Positions 48,474-56,832 of a stretch of DNA of 64,000 nucleotides are shown here, in pieces; the stretch's first letter is position 1; each line of letters begins with the position of its first letter. The notes under the pieces are model-generated. The model saw only the letters and a program-made list of their open reading frames with translations, was not told the origin of the DNA and searched no databases. The DNA lies in contig CAWHIX010000007.1 of assembly GCA_963829545.1 (NCBI GenBank), positions 127,595-191,594 of the forward strand, written 5' to 3'. A program made the position numbers and the translations under genes. Source of the DNA: JAXGXJ01 sp963829545 (GTDB taxonomy: Bacteria; Actinomycetota; Thermoleophilia; RBG-16-64-13).

Positions 48474-49283
48474 ATGAAACAGAACTACATGATCATCGAC
48501 GTGGCCAAGTGCCACGACTGCAACAACTGCTTCTTGGCCTGCCAGGATGAACACGCCGAGAACGACTGGGCCCCGTACCAGGCGCCCATGCCCAGGCATG
48601 GCCATCGCTGGATGGATATCCTTCGGCATGAGCGCGGGCAGAACGACCGCATCGACACGGCCTTCCTGCCGAAGCCCTGTCTGCACTGCGAGAACCCGCC
48701 ATGCGCCGAGGGGGGCGATTTCGTGAGCGTCCGCGAGGACGGCATCGTGGTCTTCGACCTCGAAGGCGGCAAGGGAAAAGACATCTCGGGCTTCTGCCCG
48801 TACGGCGCGATCTGGTGGAACGAGCAGGAGCAGGTCTCGCAGAAGTGCGATTTCTGCGCCCACCTTCTAGATGACCCCTCCTGGGAGCCTGGCATCCCGC
48901 GCTGCGTGCACACCTGCCCCACGGGCGCGATGTCCTTCGTTCTCGAGGAGCCGGAGGCGTTCGCGAAGCGGATAGAGGCGGAAGGCCTTGCTGCTTACAA
49001 GGAGGAGATAGTCGCGAAGCCGCACGTCTGGTACAAGAACCTGCATCGCTTCACGAAGAACTTCATCGCGGGGCAGGTGCTGAAGGCCGGCGACGTCGCG
49101 CCGGGTATGGTGGTCACGCTCAAAGGGGCGGACTCGACGGCTGAACTGGTGAGCGACATGTTCGGTGAATTCCGCTTCGACGGGCTCTCGGACGGAGAAT
49201 ATGCGCTTCTCGCGGAAGGTAGAGAGCTTGCGAAGGTGACGGTCCTCGGATCCTCGGTCGACGCCGGAGATTTCGAGATCTGA
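48474..49283 (+). CDS. Transhydroxylase-like iron-sulfur subunit
   Basis: A 269-residue DMSO-reductase-family electron-transfer subunit. It begins MIIDVAKCHDCNNCFLACQDEH, then PCLHCENPPC, FCPYGAIWWNEQEQVSQKCDFCAHLLDD and PRCVHTCPTGAM, giving cysteines for three [4Fe-4S] clusters. The segments HRWMDILRHERG and WYKNLHRFTKNFIAGQV, plus a C-terminal beta-sandwich domain (VVTLKGADSTAELVSDMFGEFRFDGLSDGEYALLAEG), are shared with the transhydroxylase beta subunit. ATG 48474 lies six bases after the large-subunit stop. Confidence 0.88.
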   Translation: MKQNYMIIDVAKCHDCNNCFLACQDEHAENDWAPYQAPMPRHGHRWMDILRHERGQNDRIDTAFLPKPCLHCENPPCAEGGDFVSVREDGIVVFDLEGGKGKDISGFCPYGAIWWNEQEQVSQKCDFCAHLLDDPSWEPGIPRCVHTCPTGAMSFVLEEPEAFAKRIEAEGLAAYKEEIVAKPHVWYKNLHRFTKNFIAGQVLKAGDVAPGMVVTLKGADSTAELVSDMFGEFRFDGLSDGEYALLAEGRELAKVTVLGSSVDAGDFEI

Positions 49284-49479
49284 AGCTCGCGTCATAGACG
49301 TATCCAGGAGTTGCTCGTTCCTCGAAGCGAGGTTGAGGTCTGTCTTGCGGCGCGGTTGGTTGACTTCGCGTTGACTGCCGACCAGAGATCGCTGCAGGAC
49401 GGGGCGTCTCGCGCCGGTCATCGGACCTGCAATCCGAGGGCGGAGCGCCCTAGTCCAGCAACCAGACCGCGCCCAGGCG

Positions 49480-49728
49480 CGCTCGGCCGTGATTGTGGCG
49501 ACGGGTGCGACCGCGTTGCGTTTGGAGGATATTCCCGGCATCGACGACCCCAAAGTAGTCACCGCGGCCGACGTCCTGCACGGCCGGGCGCTCCTGGGCG
49601 GTCGGGTGGCGGTCATCGGCGGCGGCATCGTCGGCACGGAGGTCGGCACCGAGGCCGCGGCCGAGACGCCGGCCGCCGTCTTCGTGGCCAGTCCTGAGCG
49701 GACGGCGGTCAAGGAGTGTGCATCATGA
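49480..49728 (+). pseudogene. Remnant of an oxidoreductase NAD-binding domain
   Basis: The frame VIVATGATALRLEDIPGIDDPKVVTAADVL...GGRVAVIGGGIVGTEVGTEAA is the middle of the C-terminal dinucleotide-binding region of an old-yellow-enzyme-type reductase like that at 42625. It lacks the barrel and most of the FAD part and ends ERTAVKECAS. No start fits a whole protein. The 200 bases before it show no coding signal. Confidence 0.5.
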
Positions 49729-50056
49729 GGAGGGCGTCGAACTTCATCATCGGTGTCTGCGGCATGATGGGCGACTGTGTGGGCTGCTGGTTCGATTATC
49801 TCAGTACATCGAGGCGATGGCTCGACTTGGCCAGGGCCGGCGAAGAGTCACCCTGAGCAGCGCACCACATAACGTGAAACGCGGGAGGCTGGTGCGATTC
49901 CGGGCCTCGCCGCGTGGTCGCACCCCTCGCCTCCCATTACCCAGGTGGTATCTGGTGGTGCTCAGTGGACAAGCTGGATGGTTGTCGGCCTGAGGCGGGA
50001 GGGAGCCACCCCCAGTTCCTGGCGCGTGCGGAGAGGAGCGCCCAGCGAGCCCAAGC
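49729..50056 (+). other. Non-coding or decayed stretch
   Basis: About 330 bases without a convincing gene, hairpin terminator or repeat. Short frames on both strands have no recognisable motif. Probably the decayed remainder of the gene at 49480. Confidence 0.4.
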
Positions 50057-50167
50057 TCAGACCTTCGGTGACTTGCGTGCCTTAGGTGCGTTCGGTGCTT
50101 TGGGTGCCTTCGGCGCCTTCGGTTTCTTGGATTCCTTGTTAGGTTTCTTGTCGCGTTGAAGTTCCAT
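50057..50167 (-). CDS. Tiny Lys/Pro/Ala-repeat peptide (36 aa)
   Basis: ATG 50167, with GGAG nine bases upstream, encodes MELQRDKKPNKESKK, then four KAP-type units (PKAPKAPKAPNAPKA), and ends RKSPKV. It is strongly basic and low-complexity. No family known to me; it could be a real small nucleic-acid-binding peptide or a chance frame over an imperfect GGTGCCTTC-type repeat. Confidence 0.35.
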   Translation of the reverse strand: MELQRDKKPNKESKKPKAPKAPKAPNAPKARKSPKV

Positions 50168-50306
50168 ATCGTGCTCCGCTCTGGGTCTAAGGGCGTCGAG
50201 GTTCGAAAGGGAGGTTACCCCGGGCGCAGAGAGTCGACAACAGCACCGGCCGGCGACTTCGCATGAAGCTTGGGATGCTCCCGCCAAAGTCGCGATAGCC
50301 CCCTTG

Positions 50307-50639
50307 CTAGGCGCGGATCATCACCAACATCATTTTGAAGGGCGTCAGCGCGCTCAGGGCGTGAGGGACGTTCGCCGGCATGATGATGAGCTCCCCCTCA
50401 CCGACCTCGTGAGCGACGCCACCGATGGTGATCTGCACCCGTCCCTCAATCGCGTGCACCAGCGCATCGAAAGGGGCTGTGTGTTCGCTGAGACCTTGCC
50501 CTTGGTCAAAGGCGAAGATGGTCACCGTTCCCTGCGGTTTGCTGATGAGCTCGCGGCTGACCACCGCACCGGGCTGCACGCCTACCAGTGAGGCTGCCCT
50601 GACTTCCTGCCCTACTGCCGGTCCGAGTTCTTCTGGCAT
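50307..50639 (-). CDS. Small cupin-domain protein
   Basis: A 110-residue single cupin from ATG 50639, directly after GGAGG. Motif 1 is GLSEHTAPFDALVHAIEG (one His rather than the usual two, with Glu replaced by Asp/Ala context), motif 2 is GEGELIIMPANVPHALSA. Such short cupins are often ligand sensors or act on small phenolic or sugar compounds. It is isolated on the minus strand in the transhydroxylase region. Confidence 0.8.
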   Translation of the reverse strand: MPEELGPAVGQEVRAASLVGVQPGAVVSRELISKPQGTVTIFAFDQGQGLSEHTAPFDALVHAIEGRVQITIGGVAHEVGEGELIIMPANVPHALSALTPFKMMLVMIRA

Positions 50640-50738
50640 CCTCCACCTCACACTAAGAGACTACGTTGTATCCAGGGTACGCGCTCGTGAGGGTGATTAT
50701 CAAACGGAAAGCATCGAAAGCAGGGCAAGATCATCACT

Positions 50739-50960
50739 ATGGCCTCTGCGGCGGGCGTCATCAGCGTCGCCGGCAGTGCGGTTCAGGTCGCGCAGAACTT
50801 CTCCGACAAAGTGCCTCCGGGTCTGTGTTGGAACAGCCAGTTGGCCGTCCAGGCAATCGATAAGCTGCGGCACCTGGACGCGCAGGGAGCTCTGCTCATA
50901 TTCGGCCGCGAGCTTTCGCTTTTGGACTCGCTGAAGCTCGCGCCCGAATACTACGAATGA
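50739..50960 (+). CDS. Hypothetical protein (73 aa)
   Basis: ATG 50739 opens MASAAGVISVAGSAVQVAQNFSDKVPPGLCWNSQLAVQAIDKLRHLDAQGAL and ends LKLAPEYYE. No recognised family; a hydrophobic N-terminal helix, then an amphipathic C-terminal one. The Shine-Dalgarno is weak. It may be a remnant. The 260 bases after it, up to the repeat at 51222, show no coding signal. Confidence 0.35.
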   Translation: MASAAGVISVAGSAVQVAQNFSDKVPPGLCWNSQLAVQAIDKLRHLDAQGALLIFGRELSLLDSLKLAPEYYE

Positions 50961-51221
50961 CCCCGGTTAGCCGGCGATCGGGCAGGGTCACCGGACCTGT
51001 ATAGCATCACCCCGCAGGACCCGATGAGGGGGCTTCCCGGTCGGCGTCGATACGTACGCGGTACAACGAGGGTAGGAACTGCCTGCGTTTGAGGTCATCG
51101 TGGTTGAGGTCAGAGTCGCACCCGTTTGAGGGCACGTCAGGTAGTGTGATCGACTACCGCTCGGCTGGGACGACTAGACGGGATGAGCTGCAGCGTGAAT
51201 GACGCCCGCTCTAGTAAGGCG

Positions 51222-52570
51222 CCGCCGTGATACGCTTTGCACCCAACCCCGGACGCTCTGCGGAGATCGACCAGCGTGATCCAGGCCCATGATGTCGCCT
51301 CCTGAACGCCGCGCCCCCCAGCCCGCCCCGAGCGATCGCGGCCTCGGACCTCACGGGCTCCTACAGCCCAGACTGGCTCGATCGGCCGCCGTCAGTCCCG
51401 CGCGCTGTTCGGCCATCCTCAGCACCCTGAAGGAGATCAGCACGGCCACGGCCGACACGGAAGGCTGCCGGCGGCTGCTGGAGTGCATATCGGCGGAGCT
51501 TGAGGCTGAACACGCGGTGTTGATGCTCTGCAACCCCCTCACGAAGGAGTTGGAGTTCGTAGTCCACAATCAGGATCCGGCCCTGCCGAGAATGTACGTC
51601 GACTACTACAGCGATCTCGACCCCACGGGACTGCCCGAGTACATCAAAGGCAACGTCCCCCCGCCGGCCGGCTCCCCCATCACCACCGTGTTCGACCTCA
51701 TGGAGGTCGTGGACTACAAGTCACTGGTCTCGACGGAGTTCTACAACGACTTCTTCAAGACGGGCAGCATCCACTACGATCTGGTCGCGTTCGTGTCGGC
51801 CAACTCGTCGGCGCGCGGTGCGGTCTGTCTGCACCGAGCTCACGAGCGGAAACCATTTTCCGCCGAAGAAGTGGCCATCCTGGACATGATCGCGCCCTTC
51901 GTGGGCAACCACCTGGAGAAGATGGTGTCCGTGTCCGTCCTCTCCGTCCTCAAGACGGCTTCGGGAAAAGGCGTGATCTTGTGCGACGTCCAGGGACGAG
52001 TGCTCTACTGCAACGAGGTTGCCAGGGAACTCTGCGCGCCCATGAGGAGGATCGACGGTACGTCGCGACTGGTCGAGGACGTGTCCTTCGTCGGATACTC
52101 CCTGGACGATCTCAATGTACTGGCCAAGAGCTGCAACGCGGAGGTCAGCTCTCGCGAGGTGGTCCTCGAGCAAGGTAAGCTGGGCCGGCTCATCACGTTG
52201 GAACCCCGCGACGGCGGCACGCTGGCTTGGGCCGAGCCGCTCAAGGAGCGCTTTGGGCTCAGCACCCGAGAGATCGAGGTCCTGAACCGAGTGATGGCCG
52301 GCGGGGCCAACAAGGAGATCGCCCAGGCGCTCTTCATCAGTGAGTACACAGTGAAGAAGCACTTACAGGGCATCGCGGCCAAGGTCGGGGCGCGCACGCG
52401 CACCTCCATAGCCCACGCCGTGCGTCAGGAGTTGGGCCTCACTCCCTGACGGTCCCCTCGCACCGCTGCGGTGGACCGCAAAGACTCCACTTTTGTGTAC
52501 TTGTCCCTGCCCCCTGCCTTTGGTCAAATGCGAGACGAGAGGACCGCGCCGAGGGCGGTCCCGCCTTTGC
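51222..52570 (+). repeat. Direct repeat, copy 1 (1,349 bp, carries luxR-type gene)
   Basis: Matches 57611-58959 with only three base differences that I can find: one silent in the gene (GTG against GTC before ATGGCC) and two after its stop. The repeat starts at CCGCCGTGATACG and ends at CCGCCTTTGC. It includes the promoter region, the whole regulator gene and about 120 bases downstream. Confidence 0.95.
51289..52449 (+). CDS. GAF-LuxR transcriptional regulator, copy 1
   Basis: 386 residues. A Pro/Arg-rich leader of about 45 residues; a GAF/PAS-like sensor region (residues about 50-210: LKEISTATADTEGCRRLLECISAELEAEHAVLML, then DYKSLVSTEFYNDFFK); a second small sensor segment (GVILCDVQGRVLYCNEVARELC). 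The C-terminal LuxR/NarL helix-turn-helix is LSTREIEVLNRVMAGGANKEIAQALFISEYTVKKHLQGIAAKVGA. It probably binds a small molecule and activates catabolic genes nearby. The protein is identical to the copy at 57678. Confidence 0.88.
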   Translation: MMSPPERRAPQPAPSDRGLGPHGLLQPRLARSAAVSPARCSAILSTLKEISTATADTEGCRRLLECISAELEAEHAVLMLCNPLTKELEFVVHNQDPALPRMYVDYYSDLDPTGLPEYIKGNVPPPAGSPITTVFDLMEVVDYKSLVSTEFYNDFFKTGSIHYDLVAFVSANSSARGAVCLHRAHERKPFSAEEVAILDMIAPFVGNHLEKMVSVSVLSVLKTASGKGVILCDVQGRVLYCNEVARELCAPMRRIDGTSRLVEDVSFVGYSLDDLNVLAKSCNAEVSSREVVLEQGKLGRLITLEPRDGGTLAWAEPLKERFGLSTREIEVLNRVMAGGANKEIAQALFISEYTVKKHLQGIAAKVGARTRTSIAHAVRQELGLTP

Positions 52571-52797
52571 AGTCATCGATCTCAGATGGCGGCAGCGTGT
52601 CGCCCCATCCACCGTCACTTGTCCGGACACTACCTCCGCGCGGAAATGCAAGCCACATGGCCGTGGCTCAGATTCGAAAGTCCCCAGGTGTCCGAGGAAC
52701 TCGGGGCGACTACGGGTAGTGCCAGGTTTTCAGGCAGAAGGCCGGTCTTGATCGGGGGGAGCACCAGAGTGGGCAACCACCCGAAGGAGACAAGTAC
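52571..52797 (+). other. Gap between repeat copy 1 and the C45 fragment
   Basis: About 230 bases. No confident gene or hairpin. GGAGGAGC-like purine stretches and AAGGAGAC lie before the ATG at 52798. Confidence 0.3.
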
Positions 52798-53262
52798 ATG
52801 AAGAAGCGGAAGAGACTCGAGGTGGTCGAGTGCGAGGGAACACCATTTGAGATCGGCAGGCGATACGGAAGCGCCTGCAAAGAGAGCCTCATCTCGTCGA
52901 TCGAAGCGTTGTTCGACGGAGTGGGCATGTTGCTGCCCACCGGCAAGCCCAGTAGACAAGAAGTGGTCAAGGTTGTGCTGAAGTACCTGCCGCTCGTGGA
53001 GGCCTTCGACCCCTTGCTGATCGAGATCCTGAAAGGCCAGGCAGCAGGCGCCGGGGTGGAGTTTGAGGAGGTCTTCGCGCTCCGCTGCAAGTTCGAACTG
53101 GGGATCTGCTACCCGACTCTGATGGGGGCTACCGGGACATCTACGGCTGGAGGATATCGGTCCGTTGCGCAGCGGGGAGAACATCCGGCTGGTCGTGCTG
53201 GAAGGAAACACTGGGGTCGATCGGGGCTTGTAGCCTTATGTCATGGGCCTAGCCAACTATGA
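52798..53262 (+). pseudogene. Truncated C45-type peptidase/acyltransferase
   Basis: The N-terminus MKKRKRLEVVECEGTPFEIGRRYG...FEEVFALRCKFELGICYP resembles the propeptide part of C45 (acyl-CoA:6-aminopenicillanate acyltransferase-like) enzymes. The essential internal Cys that should follow (CTSF/CTAF) is missing; the frame goes on as TGTSTAGGYRSVAQRG. Downstream another frame contains IRLVVLEGNTGVDRGL, a further C45-like piece, then a stop. At least one internal deletion and a shift have destroyed the gene. Confidence 0.55.
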
Positions 53263-53274
53263 ACGGAGACGCAC

Positions 53275-54711
53275 ATGGATGAAGTCACTCGCATCAGCGG
53301 TCAGAACGAGGCCGTCGCCAAGACCATAGACACAGACGTGGTGGTGGTGGGTTTCGGTATTTCGGGCCTCACGGCCGCGCTGTCGGCTTCAGACGCCGGA
53401 GCCGGGGTCGTCGTCCTCGAAAAGGGTGCCAAGAACAACGCCCGGGGCTTCGACGATGGCGCCGTGAATAGCAGCGTCCACATGGAAGCCGGAGTGTCCA
53501 TCGATCGGGAAGAACTCATCGGTGAGCTCATGGTCCAGTCCAACTACCGCGCCGACCAGCGCCTGATAACTACCTGGGTGGACAGGAGCGGCGAGACCAT
53601 CGACTGGCTGCGCGGGCTCGTGGAACCAAGGGGCGTCGAGGCCTCCCTCCCCACGGGCGGGGCGGAGAAGGAAGGCCCCTACAGAGTGTGGCCCACCGCT
53701 GTGAACTGGACGGGCCAGAACGTAGGGCTAGCTAAGGAAATGGAAGCCCTGATCGTGGAGAAGGGCGGGGATATCCACTTCAACACCCTCGCAGTGAGCC
53801 TGGTGCGCGAAGGCGAGGGCCGCGTGACTGCCGTCATCGCCAAACAGCCCGATGGCAGTCCTCTCCTTATCAATGCGAAAAAAGGCGTCATCCTGAGTTG
53901 CGGTGGCTACGACGATAACCCCGAGATGATGCAGAGGTACCTGCGTCCTGCCGATCTGCGTGTCGCGCGTCATAACTCCGAGACCGGAGGCTGCGTGGGT
54001 GATGGGCACAACATGGCCCTGGCCCTCGGCGCCGCCATGGACGAAGCGCCGCACTGTCTCATCGTGGGTAACGGGGTCATCCCGGACAAGGACCACACCG
54101 AGTTCTACCTAGTCATGTTCACCCCCTACCTGCGCGTGGACTGCAACGGCGAACGCTTCGTCAACGAAGATTCCGACTACTGCCGTGCCGCCAACGCCAA
54201 CGCTCGTCTACCCAAGGGCTTCCATTGGTCCATCCTCGACTCCACCAAGGAGGAAAGTTGGGCGGGCGACAAGACGACTCTGCTCGACCAGCATGTGCCC
54301 GCAGGCGCCGTGCTCAAAGCCGACACGCTGGAAGAACTGGCCACGAAGACGGACCTGCCGGCGGAGACCCTCAAGGCCACCGTGGAGCGCTACAACAGTC
54401 TGGCCGCTGGTGGCAAGGACGTGGATTTTGGCGTTGAGGCCGGCAAGATGAAGCCGGTCGAGGTCGCTCCCTACTATGCAGTGAAGGTTCTCAACTTCTG
54501 CCTAGTAACGGTTAGCGGTCTGACTATCAACACCAACATGCAGGTGATGGACACCGAAGGCAAGGTAATTCCCGGTCTTTATGCCTCGGGCAACACCAGC
54601 GGTGGCTTCTTCGCCGACACCTACCCCCGCAACGTCCACGGCGCCAGCCATGGACGCGCCATGACCTTCGGTCGCCTCGCGGCCCTGCATGCGGCCTCCC
54701 AGGAGGGCTGA
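53275..54711 (+). CDS. FAD-dependent fumarate-reductase/ketosteroid-dehydrogenase-like flavoprotein
   Basis: A 478-residue single-domain flavoprotein. FAD motif VVVGFGISGLTAALSASDAGAGVVVLEKG at residues about 21-50. The capping-domain region is WVDRSGETIDWLRGLV; YLRVDCNGERFVNEDSDY is the FAD-contact strand. The end is VIPGLYASGNTSGGFFADTYPRNVHGASHGRAMTFGRLAALHA. No heme or signal segment, so it is a soluble reductase or dehydrogenase acting on a C=C bond, with an external electron donor. ATG 53275 with GGAGAC upstream. Confidence 0.85.
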   Translation: MDEVTRISGQNEAVAKTIDTDVVVVGFGISGLTAALSASDAGAGVVVLEKGAKNNARGFDDGAVNSSVHMEAGVSIDREELIGELMVQSNYRADQRLITTWVDRSGETIDWLRGLVEPRGVEASLPTGGAEKEGPYRVWPTAVNWTGQNVGLAKEMEALIVEKGGDIHFNTLAVSLVREGEGRVTAVIAKQPDGSPLLINAKKGVILSCGGYDDNPEMMQRYLRPADLRVARHNSETGGCVGDGHNMALALGAAMDEAPHCLIVGNGVIPDKDHTEFYLVMFTPYLRVDCNGERFVNEDSDYCRAANANARLPKGFHWSILDSTKEESWAGDKTTLLDQHVPAGAVLKADTLEELATKTDLPAETLKATVERYNSLAAGGKDVDFGVEAGKMKPVEVAPYYAVKVLNFCLVTVSGLTINTNMQVMDTEGKVIPGLYASGNTSGGFFADTYPRNVHGASHGRAMTFGRLAALHAASQEG

Positions 54712-54761
54712 TATGGCCTCCGGGTCTCACGTGCAACGGACACTCTTCACTCCCCGGAAGG

Positions 54762-54947
54762 GTCCTCGGTACCGATTCCGACCCCAACAAGCAGGTGGAA
54801 GAGGTGGTCGAGAAGATGCACCAGTTGCTGGCTCGGCGCGGCTTGGGCATCGGTGCCATTGCAGCACACCCTGTTCGTCAGAACGAACGTGGTGTCCCCA
54901 CGGGCAACGACCGCTTGGTGGAAGTCAACGCCACCGCCGCGAGGTAG
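54762..54947 (+). pseudogene. Unidentified coding remnant
   Basis: An open frame VLGTDSDPNKQVEEVVEKMHQLLARRGLGIGAIAAHPVRQNERGVPTGNDRLVEVNATAAR ends at TAG 54947. Codon use looks coding and a helix (KQVEEVVEKMHQLLARRG) is obvious, but no ATG precedes it in frame and I do not recognise the family. GTG about ten codons in is the only start. Probably the tail of a gene lost from this place. Confidence 0.35.
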
Positions 54948-55042
54948 TCGGGGAGATGGGCGTTATCATCTCGGAAGGACGTGACTTGAAGCATCGATCT
55001 GACGAAGGCAGCCTCTGCCAAGACCACAGGAGGGCTAGAGAC

Positions 55043-55897
55043 ATGACCCGCTCCATAGATCCACTCGTCTCCACAGACTGGCTGCTAGGCCAATTGGGCA
55101 GCGACGGGCTTGTGATCATTGACACCCGACCGGCGGAGGACTACGAGGTCGGCCACATCCCCGGCGCCATCTCCGTGCCCTTCGGCCTGGTCTCGGCATG
55201 GGCAGATACCGGCGAGTTGATCCTGGAACTGCCCGCCGAAGCAGATCTGTTCAAGACGATCGGGGACTGCGGGATCACCACGGACTCGAGGGTAGTAGTA
55301 GTCGGTCCCATGCCGGCGCCGGGGACCCCACCCTATGCGCTGGCGGACGCCGTCAGAGTCGCCGCGACTCTCATCTATGCTGGGGTCGAGAACGTGGCCG
55401 TCCTGGCCGGCACCTACGCTAAGTGGACAAACGAGGGCAGGCAGACGACAACCGAGGTCCCAGAGGTCACACCGGTCGCCTACAGCAACACCGTGGACAG
55501 CGACTCGTGGATCTCGACCGAGTACGTGAAGGACCGTATCGGCAGGTCGGTCATAATCGACGCGCGAGACCCCGACGGGTATTTCGGGGCGTCCAAAGAC
55601 CCCTTCGTCGACATGGGGGGGCACATACCCACAGCCCGGAGCCTGCCCTTGTCCTGGGTGTGGGAGCCAGACAGCACATACAGGCCGGTCGAGTTCATAG
55701 AGGGGATGGCGGCTGGGGTCATCGGCCCGGACAAGCAGCAGGAGGTCATCTGTTATTGCAGTGCCGGCGGCTATTCCAGCGCGTGGTGGTACCTATTGAC
55801 CCAGCTGCTCGGGTACACGAACGTCAAGCTCTACGACGGGTCTCTGGAGGCATGGGTAGAGGAGAACCCCATCGTGGCCTTCACCTGGACGGAGTAG
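55043..55897 (+). CDS. Two-domain rhodanese-like sulfurtransferase
   Basis: 284 residues from ATG 55043, with AGGAGGG upstream. Domain 1 (residues 1-130; VSTDWLLGQLGSDGLVIIDTRPAEDYEVGHIPGA) lacks an active cysteine (VVVVGPMPAPG). Domain 2 (SWISTEYVKDRIGRSVIIDARDPDGYFG...) has the catalytic loop ICYCSAGGYSS with the Cys nucleophile. It moves sulfane sulfur (or selenium) to a thiol acceptor. It follows the flavoprotein on the same strand and ends before a 15-bp inverted repeat. Confidence 0.85.
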   Translation: MTRSIDPLVSTDWLLGQLGSDGLVIIDTRPAEDYEVGHIPGAISVPFGLVSAWADTGELILELPAEADLFKTIGDCGITTDSRVVVVGPMPAPGTPPYALADAVRVAATLIYAGVENVAVLAGTYAKWTNEGRQTTTEVPEVTPVAYSNTVDSDSWISTEYVKDRIGRSVIIDARDPDGYFGASKDPFVDMGGHIPTARSLPLSWVWEPDSTYRPVEFIEGMAAGVIGPDKQQEVICYCSAGGYSSAWWYLLTQLLGYTNVKLYDGSLEAWVEENPIVAFTWTE

Positions 55898-55935
55898 CAG
55901 GGGGGAGGGGGATTCGAAAGCCCTCGCTGCAGGAG

Positions 55936-55989
55936 AGCCTCCCTGTTCGGGCGTGGGATATCCATGATCCCTCACCGAACAGGGAGGCT
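55936..55989 (+). terminator. Perfect 15-bp inverted repeat between convergent genes
   Basis: AGCCTCCCTGTTCGG (55936-55950) and CCGAACAGGGAGGCT (55975-55989), loop 24 bases, then GCTTTCG. It probably terminates the rhodanese transcript and perhaps the opposing one. Confidence 0.6.
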
Positions 55990-56023
55990 GCTTTCGTGCT
56001 GATGAGTCTCGTCAGACTCTCGG

Positions 56024-56809
56024 CTAGAAGCCCTCGTCAGGGAAGAACTCCAGGCCCTCGTCGCGGTCTACCACTTCTCGCGGCAACACCTGGTTGAAAC
56101 CCTTCTCCGTGTGTTTGAGACTCTGATTCACCTCGATGAAGAGCCATGGCTTCGTCGTCTTCTTGGGGATCCACGGGCCGTGGGGGAAAAGCGCGGGCAT
56201 GAACATCACGCAACTCTTCGTGATGATGTGTTTCTCTCGCTCCGGCCCGAGATAGAACTCGATCTCAGCACCCAACTCCTCCGGATTCTCCGGGTCTCCT
56301 CCGATGACGAAGATCAACTCGGGGACTTTGTGGACGTGAGGTGGATGTCCGGCATCCATGAGCTGCTCGGTGAACGGAAGCACCCACTGGACGCAGTAGA
56401 AATTGCAGCCTGGATAGTAGTCGCCGTCGAGTCGGGTGACCCACTTCCAGGGCATGACGTCTATCAATGTGGGCGCGGAATGACCATCCGGATCCTTGGG
56501 GGCAAAACGGGCGTAGTAATCGTCTGTCTCCGGGTCATAGTGATAGATGTACTTGCTGTACTTGGTGCCGTCGGCCGGCGCCCGGACAGGCCGCGGCTCG
56601 CTATTGTTGTAGACGGCCTCGAACGGGCACCAGTACTCCGTCGCCACGCATTCGCCGCACTCGGTGCATAGCTTCTGATCCAGGGCCACTGACTCGTATA
56701 CCACGGAGTGCCTGAGCTTGCCGGGATTGGTGCCCACGAAGGCGCTGCTCGGACACGCGTCTATGCACAGTCCACATTTCACACATCTGTCGTCATCAAT
56801 GCGATACAT
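56024..56809 (-). CDS. Ferredoxin-cupin fusion protein
   Basis: A 261-residue protein. The N-terminal dicluster ferredoxin domain (residues 1-65) has CVKCGLCIDACPSSAFVG and, after LDQKL, CTECGECVATEYWCPFEAVY, the second motif with a wider last gap. After a Tyr-rich link (KYIYHYDPETDDYYARF), a cupin-like domain includes HPPHVHKVPELIFVIGGDP (HxH...E metal ligands) and FMPALFPHGPWIP (late His). The combination suggests an iron-sulfur protein feeding electrons to, or sensing with, a metal cupin. I know no named family. ATG 56809. Confidence 0.75.
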   Translation of the reverse strand: MYRIDDDRCVKCGLCIDACPSSAFVGTNPGKLRHSVVYESVALDQKLCTECGECVATEYWCPFEAVYNNSEPRPVRAPADGTKYSKYIYHYDPETDDYYARFAPKDPDGHSAPTLIDVMPWKWVTRLDGDYYPGCNFYCVQWVLPFTEQLMDAGHPPHVHKVPELIFVIGGDPENPEELGAEIEFYLGPEREKHIITKSCVMFMPALFPHGPWIPKKTTKPWLFIEVNQSLKHTEKGFNQVLPREVVDRDEGLEFFPDEGF

Positions 56810-56832
56810 CCGGCCTCCCTTTGCGCTGTCCT

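Noticed and set aside
54689..55042. N-terminal extension of the rhodanese through the upstream frame
   Set aside because: The extension (MRPPRRADMASG...) is unlike any sulfurtransferase leader, overlaps the flavoprotein gene and has no ribosome site; ATG 55043 has AGGAGGG.
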